From Sphingomonas sp. BK235 (GTDB lineage: Bacteria > Pseudomonadota > Alphaproteobacteria > Sphingomonadales > Sphingomonadaceae), in contig NZ_SLXN01000001.1 of assembly GCF_004345855.1 (NCBI RefSeq), positions 806,001-870,000 of the forward strand: a stretch of 64,000 nucleotides of DNA, given 5' to 3'. Below the pieces are notes generated by a model. The model worked only from the letters and a program-made list of their open reading frames with translations, was not told the origin of the DNA and ran no database searches. The translations under genes were made by a program, and so were the position numbers. Of this stretch, positions 56,113 through 64,000 are shown in pieces. The first letter of the stretch is position 1. Each line of letters begins with the position of its first letter.

Positions 56113-56427
56113 ATGAGATGGATGATGATGGGCCTCGCCGGCGTGCTCGCGGCGACCTCGCTGGCACCGGCGGCGGAGGCGCAGCGCTGGCGCGACAATC
56201 GCGGCTGGCACGACAATGGCCGCCATCGCGGCTGGGACCGCCACGACCGCCGCCGCTGGGATCGCGACCACCGCTGGCGCGACGACCGCCGCTGGCGCGG
56301 TGCCGGCCGGCGCTACGGCTGGAACGGCTATGGCCGCGGCCGCGGCTGGGACCGCGGGCGCACCGTCTGCCGCTGGCAGGACAGCTATTATGGCCCGGTG
56401 AAGCGGTGTTTCCGCGTCCGCGGCTGA
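56113..56427 (+). CDS. Small secreted Arg/Trp/Asp-rich protein
   Basis: 104 residues from the ATG at 56113, with GGAG 8 nt upstream; a GTG at 56104 is also possible. A signal peptide (MRWMMMGLAGVLAATSLAPA, cleaving near AEAQ) is followed by about 60 residues of imperfect repeats such as RGWDRHDRRRWDRDHRWRDD, rich in Arg, Trp, Asp and His. Two cysteines near the end (TVCRWQ and KRCFRV) could form a disulfide. I know of similar secreted Arg-rich proteins in sphingomonads but no function. Confidence 0.78.
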   Translation: MRWMMMGLAGVLAATSLAPAAEAQRWRDNRGWHDNGRHRGWDRHDRRRWDRDHRWRDDRRWRGAGRRYGWNGYGRGRGWDRGRTVCRWQDSYYGPVKRCFRVRG

Positions 56428-56460
56428 CGCGGGCTTGATCGCGCCGCCCGGCTCCGCCAT

Positions 56461-56571
56461 ATGGCGCGCGGGAGTCGGGCGGACGTGGTCGTCGCCAACC
56501 TGGTCAGGTCCTGACGGAAGCAGCCACAACGATTTCGCCGCGGGTCGTTCCGGCTCCCACCATAGCGCCAT
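56461..56571 (+). ncRNA. ffs: Signal recognition particle RNA (small, 4.5S type)
   Basis: The core GGTCAGGTCC at 56502-56511, tetraloop TGAC and GGAAGCAGCC at 56516-56525 form the protein-binding hairpin with its asymmetric and symmetric internal loops. Outer pairing is supported by GGGAGTCGG (56470-56478) with CCGGCTCCC (56550-56558) and ATGGCGC (56461-56467) with GCGCCAT (56565-56571). The tetraloop is of the URRC kind rather than GGAA. Exact ends are estimates. No T-run terminator follows. Confidence 0.88.
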
Positions 56572-56655
56572 CGCGCTTCGCGGTCCCGCTCGGCACCGCG
56601 CCGGCCGCGACCGGAACAACTCCGGTCGGAGCCGCCCCGATCAGAACAGCCCCGA

Positions 56656-57669
56656 TCAGAACAGCAGCGTCAGCGAATAGACCAGCGCGCCCACCGCCGC
56701 GGAGGCGGGGATGGTGATCACCCAGGCCACCACCACGTTCTTCGCCACGCCCCAGCGCACCGCCGAGGCGCGCCGCGCCACGCCCGCGCCGATGATCGAG
56801 CCCGTGATCGTGTGCGTGGTCGAGACCGGGACCCCCAAGGTGGACGCGCCGAACAGCACGATCGAGCCTGCCAGCGAGGCGCTGAACCCCTGGTGCTGCG
56901 ACAGCCGCGTGATGCGCGAGCCCATCGTCTCGATGATCCGCCAGCCGCCCGTCATCGTGCCCAGCCCGATCGCGACATAGCAGCTGATCGCGACCCAGTG
57001 CGGCACCTCGAACGGCCCGGTCAGATAGCCGGTCGAGTAGAGCAGGACGGTGATGATCCCCATCGTCTTCTGCGCGTCGTTGAGCCCGTGGCTGAGCGAA
57101 TAGGCGGCGGACGACACCAGATGCAGCGCCCGGAACGAGCGCTCCGCCTGATTCGCGGTGCGACGCCGCAGCGCCCAGCTCGACAGCAGCATCACCAGCA
57201 TCGCCAGGAACATGCCGATCGTCGGCGAGAGCACGATCGCGATCAGCGTCTTGTTGAGCCCGCCCCATTGCACCCCGGTCAGCCCCGCATGCGCGACGCC
57301 GGCGCCGATCAGGCCGCCCACCAAGGCGTGGCTGCTCGACGAGGGTATGCCCTTGAGCCAGGTGATGACGTTCCACGTCATCGCCCCACCGAGCGCGCCG
57401 AAGATCACCGCCGGGGTCACCACCTCCTGCGCGATCAGCCCCTTGCCGATCGTCTCGGCGACGGCGTGGAGGCTCGGCACCGCCAGCGTCAGGAAATAGG
57501 CGGCGAAGTTGAAGAAGGCGGCGAACACCACCGCCTGCACCGGCGACAGCAGCCGGGTCGCCACCACGGTGGCGATCGAGTTGGCGGCGTCGTGCAGCCC
57601 GTTCAGATAATCGAACGCCAGCGCGACCAGGATGAGGCCGACCAGCAGCGGAAAAGCGAGCTCGTGCAT
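56656..57669 (-). CDS. PiT-family inorganic phosphate transporter
   Basis: 337 residues with about ten membrane helices. The two conserved PiT motifs are present: FDYLNGLHDAANSIATVVAT near residue 19 and LSHGLNDAQKTMGIITVLL near 193, plus VPVSTTHTITGSIIGAG near 279. It moves phosphate, often with a metal ion, using the proton gradient. It follows the PhoU-like gene by 9 nt, a classic pair in bacteria. A 14-bp direct repeat (CCGATCAGAACAGC) overlaps its end. Confidence 0.96.
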   Translation of the reverse strand: MHELAFPLLVGLILVALAFDYLNGLHDAANSIATVVATRLLSPVQAVVFAAFFNFAAYFLTLAVPSLHAVAETIGKGLIAQEVVTPAVIFGALGGAMTWNVITWLKGIPSSSSHALVGGLIGAGVAHAGLTGVQWGGLNKTLIAIVLSPTIGMFLAMLVMLLSSWALRRRTANQAERSFRALHLVSSAAYSLSHGLNDAQKTMGIITVLLYSTGYLTGPFEVPHWVAISCYVAIGLGTMTGGWRIIETMGSRITRLSQHQGFSASLAGSIVLFGASTLGVPVSTTHTITGSIIGAGVARRASAVRWGVAKNVVVAWVITIPASAAVGALVYSLTLLF

Positions 57670-57678
57670 GGCCGCGGC

Positions 57679-58323
57679 TCAGGCGTGGTCGATGACGATG
57701 CCATCGATCTCGTCGGCGACGTCCTCGAAGGCGTCGAGCACGCGCTCGAGATGCTTGTACAACTCGCGCTCCACGACGAAGCGAAGCGTGTCGGTGCGGC
57801 CGAACTCACCGAGCGAGCGCTTCAGCCCGGCGGCGTGCATCTCGTCGGCGCGGCCCTCGATGCGGATCAACTGCTCGGTGAAGTCGTGCAGCTTCTGGCC
57901 GTTGCGGCTGACGTCGCGCAGCAGCGGCATCGCCGCGACCGCGAGCTCGGCCGCCTCCACCGCGGCGGCGGCCATCTCGCGCATCTCGGGGGCGAACTCG
58001 CGCACCTGGTAGAGGTCGATCGCGGCGGCGGCGGCCTGCATCTCGTCGACCGTGTCGTCGAGCGCGCCGATCAGCGTGGCGATCGCGCCGCGGTCGAACG
58101 GCGTGAGGAAGGTCGAGCGCACCGTCTTGAGCACGTCGCGGGTGATCTCGTCAGCGCGGTGCTCGTGGGCGATGATCTCGGCGATCATCGCCGCCGCATC
58201 GCACTCGCCGCCGACCAGCTTGGCGAGCGCGCGCGCGCCCGCCAGGTCGGTCACGGCGTGCGCCTCGAACATCTCGAAGAAATTGCCCGTCCTCGGCAGA
58301 AGACGCTGGAACCAAGCGAACAT
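57679..58323 (-). CDS. PhoU-like (DUF47) phosphate transport accessory protein
   Basis: 214 residues from the ATG at 58323; the frame runs on upstream but the family starts MFAWFQRLLPRTGNFFEMFE. It is all helical, with two repeated bundles (HEHRADEITRDVLKTVRSTF, LTPFDRGAIATLIGALDDTV; then RIEGRADEMHAAGLKRSL). DUF47 proteins sit next to PiT transporters and modulate them. It is the first gene of a two-gene operon, divergent from the ferritin-like gene over a 228-nt gap. Confidence 0.93.
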   Translation of the reverse strand: MFAWFQRLLPRTGNFFEMFEAHAVTDLAGARALAKLVGGECDAAAMIAEIIAHEHRADEITRDVLKTVRSTFLTPFDRGAIATLIGALDDTVDEMQAAAAAIDLYQVREFAPEMREMAAAAVEAAELAVAAMPLLRDVSRNGQKLHDFTEQLIRIEGRADEMHAAGLKRSLGEFGRTDTLRFVVERELYKHLERVLDAFEDVADEIDGIVIDHA

Positions 58324-58551
58324 CGAACTCCCATCCCCACCCGAAGGTGTTTCCCGTCCCGATAGCCCGAAGCACGAGTTGCGCGCGGCGCCAAGCAAAA
58401 CCGAGCGGCGCCATGGCCGAGACATGTGACACTTGGGTTGCAGCGCCATCGGCGGTTTCGTCCCGAAAACCGATAACCTGCATCAAAGCCATTGTTTTTA
58501 AAGGAACATTGGGCGCTGCACCAGCTTGATCCGGGGAGCAAGGAGAGAGGC

Positions 58552-59073
58552 ATGCCAGGCTATTCCAATGACGTGGTCCAGTCGGTGTTCGTGACCGGGT
58601 TGAAGAACGCGCACGGAGTCGAGCATCAGGCGCTCGCGCTGATCGACCGGCAACTCGACCATCTCGCCAACTACCCCGAGGTTGCCGCGCAGCTGCGCAC
58701 GCACCGCGCCGAGACCGAGGAGCAGATCCAGCGGCTGGAGGAGATCCTCGCCGGCTTCGGCGAGACTCACTCGGTGCTCAAGGACGCGGCGCTGTCGTTC
58801 ACCGGCAACATGGCGGCGCTGGCGCACGTCTTCGCGCCCGACGAGATCCTCAAGAACAGCTTCGCCAACTTCGCCTTCGAGAATTTCGAGGCGGCGAGCT
58901 ACAAATCGCTGCTGACGCTGGCGGACGCCGGCGGTTTCCAGCAGCCGGTGTCGCTGCTGACGGCGTCGCTCAACGAGGAGCTGGCGATGGCGGCCTGGGT
59001 CGACGAGCACAATGCCGAGCTGACGCTGAAATATGTCGAGCGCCGCGCCGCGGGCGAGACGGCGAGCCACTGA
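58552..59073 (+). CDS. YciF-family ferritin-like protein (DUF892)
   Basis: 173 residues from the ATG at 58552, with AAGGAGAGAGG just upstream. It has a four-helix-bundle pattern with Glu/His pairs spaced for a di-iron site (HGVEHQALALIDRQL, HRAETEEQIQRLEEILAG, FEAASYKSLLTLAD, NEELAMAAWVDEH). Members of this family are linked to stress responses; the chemistry is not firmly known. No clear general-stress promoter is seen: GGAAC occurs at 58504-58508 but the matching -10 box is missing. Confidence 0.88.
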   Translation: MPGYSNDVVQSVFVTGLKNAHGVEHQALALIDRQLDHLANYPEVAAQLRTHRAETEEQIQRLEEILAGFGETHSVLKDAALSFTGNMAALAHVFAPDEILKNSFANFAFENFEAASYKSLLTLADAGGFQQPVSLLTASLNEELAMAAWVDEHNAELTLKYVERRAAGETASH

Positions 59074-59082
59074 GGCAAGCGG

Positions 59083-59191
59083 GACTCAACATTCACGCGG
59101 TGACGGCGCGCTCGGCCAAGTGACGGCGGAGCTGTGTTTTCGCCGAGCCGGTCGCCGCGGTGGCGGGCGCGAATGTTGCGAATGTTGAGTC
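59083..59191. repeat. Imperfect inverted-repeat element carrying the AATGTTG-type repeat, copy 2
   Basis: GACTCAACATTC at 59083-59094 is the reverse complement of GAATGTTGAGTC at 59180-59191. The right arm contains the 20-bp repeat also seen at 52361-52380, and a weaker copy (AAAGTTGAGTTT) follows at about 59210. It opens the 627-nt gap 59074-59700, in which I find no gene. Confidence 0.75.
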
Positions 59192-59379
59192 GCTGGCGCG
59201 GTTCGCGCGAAAGTTGAGTTTGGCGGACGACGCGGTGATCATAGTTGACAGGCGTCGCCGGGCGCGACCGCGGCCGGTGACGATGAGACGGAGCGGCGCG
59301 TGTGTGACAGACCACCGCGGTGTAGGACAGCGGCGCACAATCTTCCCCGGTACGGCAGGCTAGCGCATAAGAGGTGTGA

Positions 59380-59690
59380 CGCACCGGGTGCTTCACATCC
59401 CGCCGTCATCCCGGACTTGATCCGGGATCCATGTTTCAGCGAGACCAACGGCTTATGCGTACGCGACGCAATGGATCCCGGATCAAGTCGGGATGACGGG
59501 AGGGGGTTGGGCGAGCGAAAGCTGTACGAACCATTATATGCGATTGCCCTCCCTGGAACGGGGTGGGGCACCGCCCGGCGCAGCCGGGTGGTGGAGGGGG
59601 CTCGCCCCGCAGCGCTGCGCCTGCGGGAGCCCCCTCCACCAACCTCCGGCGGGTCCCCTCCGCTAAGCGGGGAGGATCTAGGTTTCGCAA
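59380..59690. repeat. Composite repeat module, copy 2
   Basis: Blocks in order: GACGCACCGGGTGCTTCAC, the palindromic repeat pair, GGGCGAGCGAAAGCTGT, ATATGCGATTGCCCT, a GTGGTGGAG/CTCCACC palindromic block at about 59587-59642, and CCCCTCCGCTAAGCGGGGAG. The same blocks appear in reverse complement at 52.5-52.85 kb. Edges are approximate. Confidence 0.7.
59404..59498. repeat. Palindromic repeat pair with one deleted base
   Basis: Left unit 59404-59431 (loop CTTGA) and right unit 59472-59498 (TCAAG). The right unit lacks one C of the stem, the only indel in a paired unit here. The 40-nt spacer is close to that at 52.7 kb. Confidence 0.92.
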
Positions 59691-59700
59691 TTGAACCCGC

Positions 59701-62040
59701 TCACACCACCGCGACCGTCACTGGCCCAGCGGCGAACAGCGCGCTCGCCGCCATCTCCTCGCCCGAGGGGAAGCGCACGCGCGTGTCGCTCCAGTCGCTC
59801 GTCCCGTGCAGCGCCACCGCGCAGCGCAACGTGCGCCCGTCGCCGCGGCGTTCGAACGCGAGCAGGTGCGCGGCACCCGCACCGCTCACCTCGGCCGCTG
59901 CATAATCGCCGTCGCGGAACAGCGCCGGATGCGCGCGCCGCAGCGCCAGCAGCTCGGCGATCAGCCGCAGCTTCGGCGGCGCCTCTCCCTCCAGCAGCCG
60001 CGCGCGCAGGTCGTAGTCGACCGGCCGGCGATTGTCCGGGTCGACCAGTGACAGGTCGGCCAGCTCAGTCCCCTGATAGAGATCGGGCACGCCCGGCAGC
60101 GTGTAGCGCAGCAGCACCTGCGCCAGCGTGTTCGCCTCCGCGATCGGGCGCAGCTCGGCGAGCAGCGCCTCCACCGCCGCCACGAACGCCGCGTCGGCGA
60201 GCCAGCGGTCGAGCAGCGCGTCGGCGGCGGCCTCATAGGCCTCGTCGGGCGCCTCCCACGACGAGCGCAGCTTGGCCTCGCGCAGCGCCTTCTGCTGCCA
60301 GCCTTTCACGCGCTCGGCGAAGTCGCCGCCGGGGCTGTCGTCTGGCCCATTGTCTGGCCACGCCCCGACCAAGGTCTGAAGCAGCATATAGGCGTCGGCG
60401 GGATCGACCGCCTCGTCCTCCGCGACCCAGCGCAGCGCGAACGCCCGCCACGCCTCGAGCCGCGCGCTCACCGCCGCCAGCCGCGCGCGCACGTCCTCGC
60501 CGCGCTTGTGGTCGTGCGTCGCGGTGGTGAGCATCGCGTGCGGCACCGCGCGCGCGCGCTCGTCCATCGCGGCGTGGAAGGCGGCGGGGGGCAGCGCGAA
60601 GGTCTCGGCGTCGAAGCCGACATCGTTGCGCGAGAGCAGGCGGCCGTAGCGGTAGAAAGCGGTGTCCTCGACCGCCTTGGCCGCGATCGGCGCGGAGAGC
60701 TGCTGGAAGCGCCGCACCGCCTCGGCGGCGGGCGCCGCGTTGCCGGGGCCGTCGCCGGCGAGCCAGGCGAGGACGAGCTCTGTGATCGGTGCCTCGCCCG
60801 GCGGGATCAGCTCGGCGACGCGGGTGCGAACTCGCGCGCGCACCGCCTCGTCGCCCGCGGGGGCGGCATCGCCGGTGCCGTAGGTGCGATAGACGGGGAA
60901 GACCCACAGCAGCCGCTCGATCGCGCGGCGCAGTGCGGCCGGGGTGACGCCGTCGCCACCGGGGGCGCTCGCGGCGAGCGCGGCGAAGGCGGCGACGCAG
61001 CCGTCGAGCTGGCCCGCGAACTGCCACGACAGCAGGTCCTGCCGCGCCTGGAACTCCTCGGGCTCGAAGGTCGCGCTGCGCCCGCTGATCTCCTCCCACA
61101 GCGCCCCGAGCGGTTCCGCGCCGGCGGGATCGTGGAGCAAAGCGGTGACCTGCTCCATGAAGTCGTAGCCGCTGGTGCCGTCGATCGCCCACCCCTCCGG
61201 CTGCGGCTCGCCCGCGCCGAGGATCTTCTCGACGATGATCCAGGCGTCGGCGCCCAGCCGCTCGCGCAGGCGGTGGCAATAGCCGATCGGGTCGGTGAGC
61301 CCGTCGACATGGTCGACGCGGACGCCGTCGATCAGCCCCTCGTCGTGGAGGCGGACATAGAGCGCGTGCGTCGCCTCGAACACTGCGGGATCCTCGGCGC
61401 GCACGCCGGCGAGCTCGTTGATGGTGAAGAAGCGACGCCAGTTGAGCTGGTCGTTGGCGGTGCGCCAGTAAGCGAGCCGGTAATGCTGGCGCTCGAGCAG
61501 CGGAGCGAGCGGGCTGGTCTCGGCGCCGTCCTGGTCCTCATCGCGGAGCGGGAAGCGGTGCTCACCATAGGCGACCACTTCCCAGCGGTCAGCGGCGCGC
61601 TCGACCGCGATGTCGCCGTTGGCCAGCGCCTCCGAGAGCGGCGCGCCGAGCACGGGCAGGACGATCGGCTCGCGCCAGTCGATGTCGAAGACGCGCGCGT
61701 GCGGGCTGTCGGGGCCGCGCTGGAGGACGTCGGTCCACCAGGCGTTATGGCCGCCGGCGACACCCATGTGGTTGGGGACGATGTCGATGATCACGCCCAT
61801 GTCGCGCGCGCGCAGCGCGGCCACGAGCGAGCGGAACGCCTCCTCGCCGCCGAGCTCGGGGTTGATCCTCGTCGGGTCGGTGACGTCATAGCCGTGGGTC
61901 GAGCCCGGCGTCGCCACCGTGATCGGCGAGGCATAGACGTGGCTGACCCCGAGCCGATCGAGGTACGGGACGAGCGCCTCGGCGTCGGCGAAGGTGAAGT
62001 CCTCGTGGAACTGGAAGCGATAGGTGGCGCGCGGGGTCAT
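59701..62040 (-). CDS. treY: Maltooligosyl trehalose synthase
   Basis: 779 residues from the ATG at 62040. GH13 motifs in order: YASPITVATPGSTHGYDVTD, DIVPNHMGVAG, the nucleophile Asp in GVRVDHVDGLTDP, the acid Glu region in WIIVEKILGAGE, and TTATHDHKRGEDVRARL. These are typical of TreY. It turns the reducing end of maltooligosaccharides into a trehalose unit, which TreZ then frees; treZ is not in the window. It overlaps malQ by 4 nt. Confidence 0.95.
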   Translation of the reverse strand: MTPRATYRFQFHEDFTFADAEALVPYLDRLGVSHVYASPITVATPGSTHGYDVTDPTRINPELGGEEAFRSLVAALRARDMGVIIDIVPNHMGVAGGHNAWWTDVLQRGPDSPHARVFDIDWREPIVLPVLGAPLSEALANGDIAVERAADRWEVVAYGEHRFPLRDEDQDGAETSPLAPLLERQHYRLAYWRTANDQLNWRRFFTINELAGVRAEDPAVFEATHALYVRLHDEGLIDGVRVDHVDGLTDPIGYCHRLRERLGADAWIIVEKILGAGEPQPEGWAIDGTSGYDFMEQVTALLHDPAGAEPLGALWEEISGRSATFEPEEFQARQDLLSWQFAGQLDGCVAAFAALAASAPGGDGVTPAALRRAIERLLWVFPVYRTYGTGDAAPAGDEAVRARVRTRVAELIPPGEAPITELVLAWLAGDGPGNAAPAAEAVRRFQQLSAPIAAKAVEDTAFYRYGRLLSRNDVGFDAETFALPPAAFHAAMDERARAVPHAMLTTATHDHKRGEDVRARLAAVSARLEAWRAFALRWVAEDEAVDPADAYMLLQTLVGAWPDNGPDDSPGGDFAERVKGWQQKALREAKLRSSWEAPDEAYEAAADALLDRWLADAAFVAAVEALLAELRPIAEANTLAQVLLRYTLPGVPDLYQGTELADLSLVDPDNRRPVDYDLRARLLEGEAPPKLRLIAELLALRRAHPALFRDGDYAAAEVSGAGAAHLLAFERRGDGRTLRCAVALHGTSDWSDTRVRFPSGEEMAASALFAAGPVTVAVV

Positions 62041-63923
62041 CCGTGTCTCTCGGCGGTGAGCAGGTCGGTGCGGCGCGCGACGTCGCGCTGCGCGAGCAGC
62101 TGCTCGGTGGGGGCGGGGAGGCGGCGGCGCCAATTGGGGTGCTCGTCGACGGTGCCGGGAAGGTTGGGCTGCTCCTCCTCGCCGAGCAGGTCCTCGACCG
62201 GCACGATCGCCAGCGGCGCGGGCGCGGCAGCGACGTGCGCGAGCACGCGGTCGAGCGGCGGCTCGGCGGGCGGTGTGCCGGTCTCGCCCATCGCCCGCCA
62301 CAAGGCGGCGCGTTCCACGTCGCGGTGCGCCTGGTCGGCGGCGGCGTCGGCGTGGCGCGAGCGGCGGCCGAGCCGCCACGCCCAGTCGATGTCGCGGCCT
62401 TTCCACCAGCCGGCGACGGTGGGCGTGTCGTGCGTGCCGGTCATCGCGACCGTCATCTCGTCCCAGCCGGCGGGATCGGTGAAGCCGCCGTCGGCGTCGC
62501 GCTCGAACGGCAGCACGCGCATGCCGAGCATGCAGCGCCGCGCGAGCTCGTCGCGGAAGCCGGGCGGGACGGTGCCGAGGTCCTCCGCGATCACCAGCGC
62601 GCCGGCGCGCTGCGCCTCGATCGCGACGATGCGACGGAGGTGGTCGCCGGGCATGGTGAGATAGGCGCCGCGATCGGCGCTCTCGCCCGCCGGGATGACC
62701 CAGAGCCGCTGCAGCCCGAGCGCGTGGTCGATGCGGATCCCGCCGGCATGCGCCAGCGTCGCGCGCAGCGTCTCGATGAAGGGGCGGAAGCCGGTGCGCT
62801 CGAGCGCGAAGGGATCGAGCGCGGTGATGCCCCAATTCTGCCCGTCGGGGCCGAGCGGGTCGGGCGGGGCGCCGACGGTGAGGCCGGTGAGAAGCTCGTC
62901 GCGCGCGCCCCAGGCGTGGCTGCCGCCGCCATCCATGCCGACCGCGAGGTCCGCGATCAGCCCGACCCGCATCCGCTCGCGCGCGGCGCGCTGCGCGGTG
63001 GCGAGGCCGAGGTCGGCGAGCCACTGGAGGAAGGCGTAGAAGGCGACGTCGTCGGCGTGCTCGGCGGCGAAGCGGATCACTGCGTCGGAGGTCGGGTTCT
63101 GGTACGCGCTCGGCCAGTCCTGCCAGCCGTGCCCGCCAAGCTGCGCGTGGAGCGCGTCGAAGCGCGCGTGCGCCTCGAGCGCGGCACCGCGCTGGCGGCG
63201 GAAGGCGAGCGCGGCCGAGCGCGCCGCCTCGCCGGCGAGGTCATAGGCGGCGCGGAGTTGCTGGAGCCGCTCGCGCGCCGCGCTCTCCCACTCGATCAGC
63301 GCCGGCGCAGGGGCTGGGGGAAGCGGCACGCCGATGAGGCCGGGGTCGGCGAGCAGGACGTTGTGGAACAGCCGCGTCGATGGCGCATAAGGGCTGAAGC
63401 GCGTCGGGTCGGCGGGAAAGAGCGCGTGGGTCGGGCTGATCGCGAGCGCGTGCGCGCCGGCGCGGCCGAACGCCTCCGCCGCCTCGACCAGCGCGCCGGA
63501 ATCGCCGAAGGCGCGCGGCGCGCGCGACTGGAGCGCGGGGATCTGCACCGCGGCGCCCCAGCTGCGCGGCGGCGGCTCGGGGCAGCGCCGCGGGGCGAGC
63601 GCGAGCGTGTAGGCGCGCTCGCCGACCAGCAGGCGGTGGTAGCCGGGGCGGTCGAGCGGGGGCAGGCGGCCGCTGGCATCGCGCGTCGGGGTGGCGCGAC
63701 CGCCGTCCTCGAAGTGGAGCTCGACCGCGCCGGTCGCGTCGGCGGGGAGGTCGATCGCGGTGCCCGCATCGGCGGAGAGGAAGGGGGCCTCGGGCGGGGT
63801 CGGGTCGAGCCGGTCGAGGATCGCGGCGAGCACGTCGTCGGGGACCCGCTGGGCGTTGCCGTCGGCGTCTTCCCAGTCGCGGACGAGGCCGACGGCGGTG
63901 GCGCGGCGGACGAGGTCGGTCAT
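62037..63923 (-). CDS. malQ: 4-alpha-glucanotransferase (amylomaltase)
   Basis: 628 residues from the ATG at 63923. GH77 features: SPTHALFPADPTRFSPYAPS, a nucleophile Asp in GIRIDHALGLQRLW, the acid Glu in VIAEDLGTVPP and the third Asp in TGTHDTPTVAGWW. The N-terminal 100 residues form a variable domain. It transfers glucan chains between maltooligosaccharides and works with treY on glycogen-derived chains. The gene upstream of it lies outside the window. Confidence 0.95.
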   Translation of the reverse strand: MTDLVRRATAVGLVRDWEDADGNAQRVPDDVLAAILDRLDPTPPEAPFLSADAGTAIDLPADATGAVELHFEDGGRATPTRDASGRLPPLDRPGYHRLLVGERAYTLALAPRRCPEPPPRSWGAAVQIPALQSRAPRAFGDSGALVEAAEAFGRAGAHALAISPTHALFPADPTRFSPYAPSTRLFHNVLLADPGLIGVPLPPAPAPALIEWESAARERLQQLRAAYDLAGEAARSAALAFRRQRGAALEAHARFDALHAQLGGHGWQDWPSAYQNPTSDAVIRFAAEHADDVAFYAFLQWLADLGLATAQRAARERMRVGLIADLAVGMDGGGSHAWGARDELLTGLTVGAPPDPLGPDGQNWGITALDPFALERTGFRPFIETLRATLAHAGGIRIDHALGLQRLWVIPAGESADRGAYLTMPGDHLRRIVAIEAQRAGALVIAEDLGTVPPGFRDELARRCMLGMRVLPFERDADGGFTDPAGWDEMTVAMTGTHDTPTVAGWWKGRDIDWAWRLGRRSRHADAAADQAHRDVERAALWRAMGETGTPPAEPPLDRVLAHVAAAPAPLAIVPVEDLLGEEEQPNLPGTVDEHPNWRRRLPAPTEQLLAQRDVARRTDLLTAERHG

Positions 63924-63990
63924 GCGAGCGTGCCCAACAGGCGATGCGGGGGAGCGGTAATGGGGGAGAATACCTCCGCCCACACCCTCC

Positions 63991-64000
63991 CGTCATCCCG
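63991..64000. repeat. Start of a further palindromic repeat unit, cut by the window edge
   Basis: CGTCATCCCG follows ACACCCTCC, the same lead-in as at 22.0 kb. The rest of the unit must lie beyond the window. Confidence 0.75.

Noticed and set aside
58500-58551. EcfG-type promoter before the ferritin-like gene
   Set aside because: GGAAC is present but no CGTT lies 16-17 nt downstream.
62041-63024. N-terminal extension that would make treY 1107 residues
   Set aside because: The extra part is malQ read in another frame. TreY begins at the ATG at 62040 with YRFQFHEDFTF, and the 4-nt overlap with malQ is typical of operons.

Overview
The window is about 64 kb of very GC-rich DNA with dense, strongly codon-biased genes. 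It reads as a chromosomal segment of an alphaproteobacterium of the Sphingomonadales, most likely Sphingomonas in the strict sense. The evidence is two large TonB-dependent receptors, a complete Entner-Doudoroff gene set (zwf, pgl, edd, glk, eda), a CC0125/CC1285-type lipoprotein, a sigma-32 promoter of alphaproteobacterial form, and an ornithine decarboxylase beside a deoxyhypusine-synthase-like enzyme. The last pair fits the homospermidine-rich polyamine pattern known for Sphingomonas. Nothing looks like a plasmid, prophage or resistance island.

Layout. 0-3.4 kb: the end of a surface or secreted protein and a TonB-dependent receptor. 3.4-4.1 kb: a 2-oxoglutarate oxygenase on the minus strand. 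4.2-15.9 kb: a type II secretion operon gspC-D-E-F-G-H-I-J-K-L-M-N, with genes mostly overlapping by 4 nt; gspO (prepilin peptidase) is absent. 15.9-17.1 kb: tRNA-His and an amino-acid dehydrogenase. 17.5-25.5 kb, minus strand: marR, an SH3-like gene, argC, zwf, pgl, edd, glk and eda, which together convert glucose to pyruvate and glyceraldehyde-3-phosphate. 25.7-33.8 kb: secG, pyrG, a chemoreceptor, an Hsp20 gene with a sigma-32 promoter, a second TonB-dependent receptor and a lipoprotein. 34-38 kb: tRNA-Asn, nadK, moaA and a degenerate-GGDEF/EAL operon. 38.1-43.6 kb: mtgA, dnaX, the ybaB-type gene, an M17 aminopeptidase and trxB. 43.6-47.0 kb: an acyl carrier protein, an acyl-CoA ligase and a PLP decarboxylase of the kind associated with exosortase A. 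47.2-52.3 kb: an esterase, the polyamine pair, threonine dehydratase and a 59-residue membrane protein. 52.9-56.1 kb: a hydrolase and two tandem cysteine desulfurases with a ferredoxin. 56.1-59.1 kb: a small Arg/Trp-rich secreted protein, SRP RNA, a PiT phosphate transporter with its PhoU-like partner, and a ferritin-like gene. 59.7-63.9 kb: treY and malQ.

Every gene-free gap longer than about 300 nt except the one holding tRNA-Asn carries a dispersed palindromic repeat. The unit is 28 nt with an 8-bp stem, usually as an inverted pair spanning about 96 nt. The stem covaries between loci (A-T, G-C, C-G at one position), and the two arms of a pair usually match each other exactly. Nine loci are complete enough to read and a tenth begins at the right edge. 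Other repeats are layered around them: a 21-bp minisatellite, a 31-bp perfect inverted repeat, and larger composite modules. I consider this repeat system the most unusual thing in the window; most genes are recognisable housekeeping or accessory genes. Functions are assigned from sequence motifs and recalled family knowledge. No database search was run.
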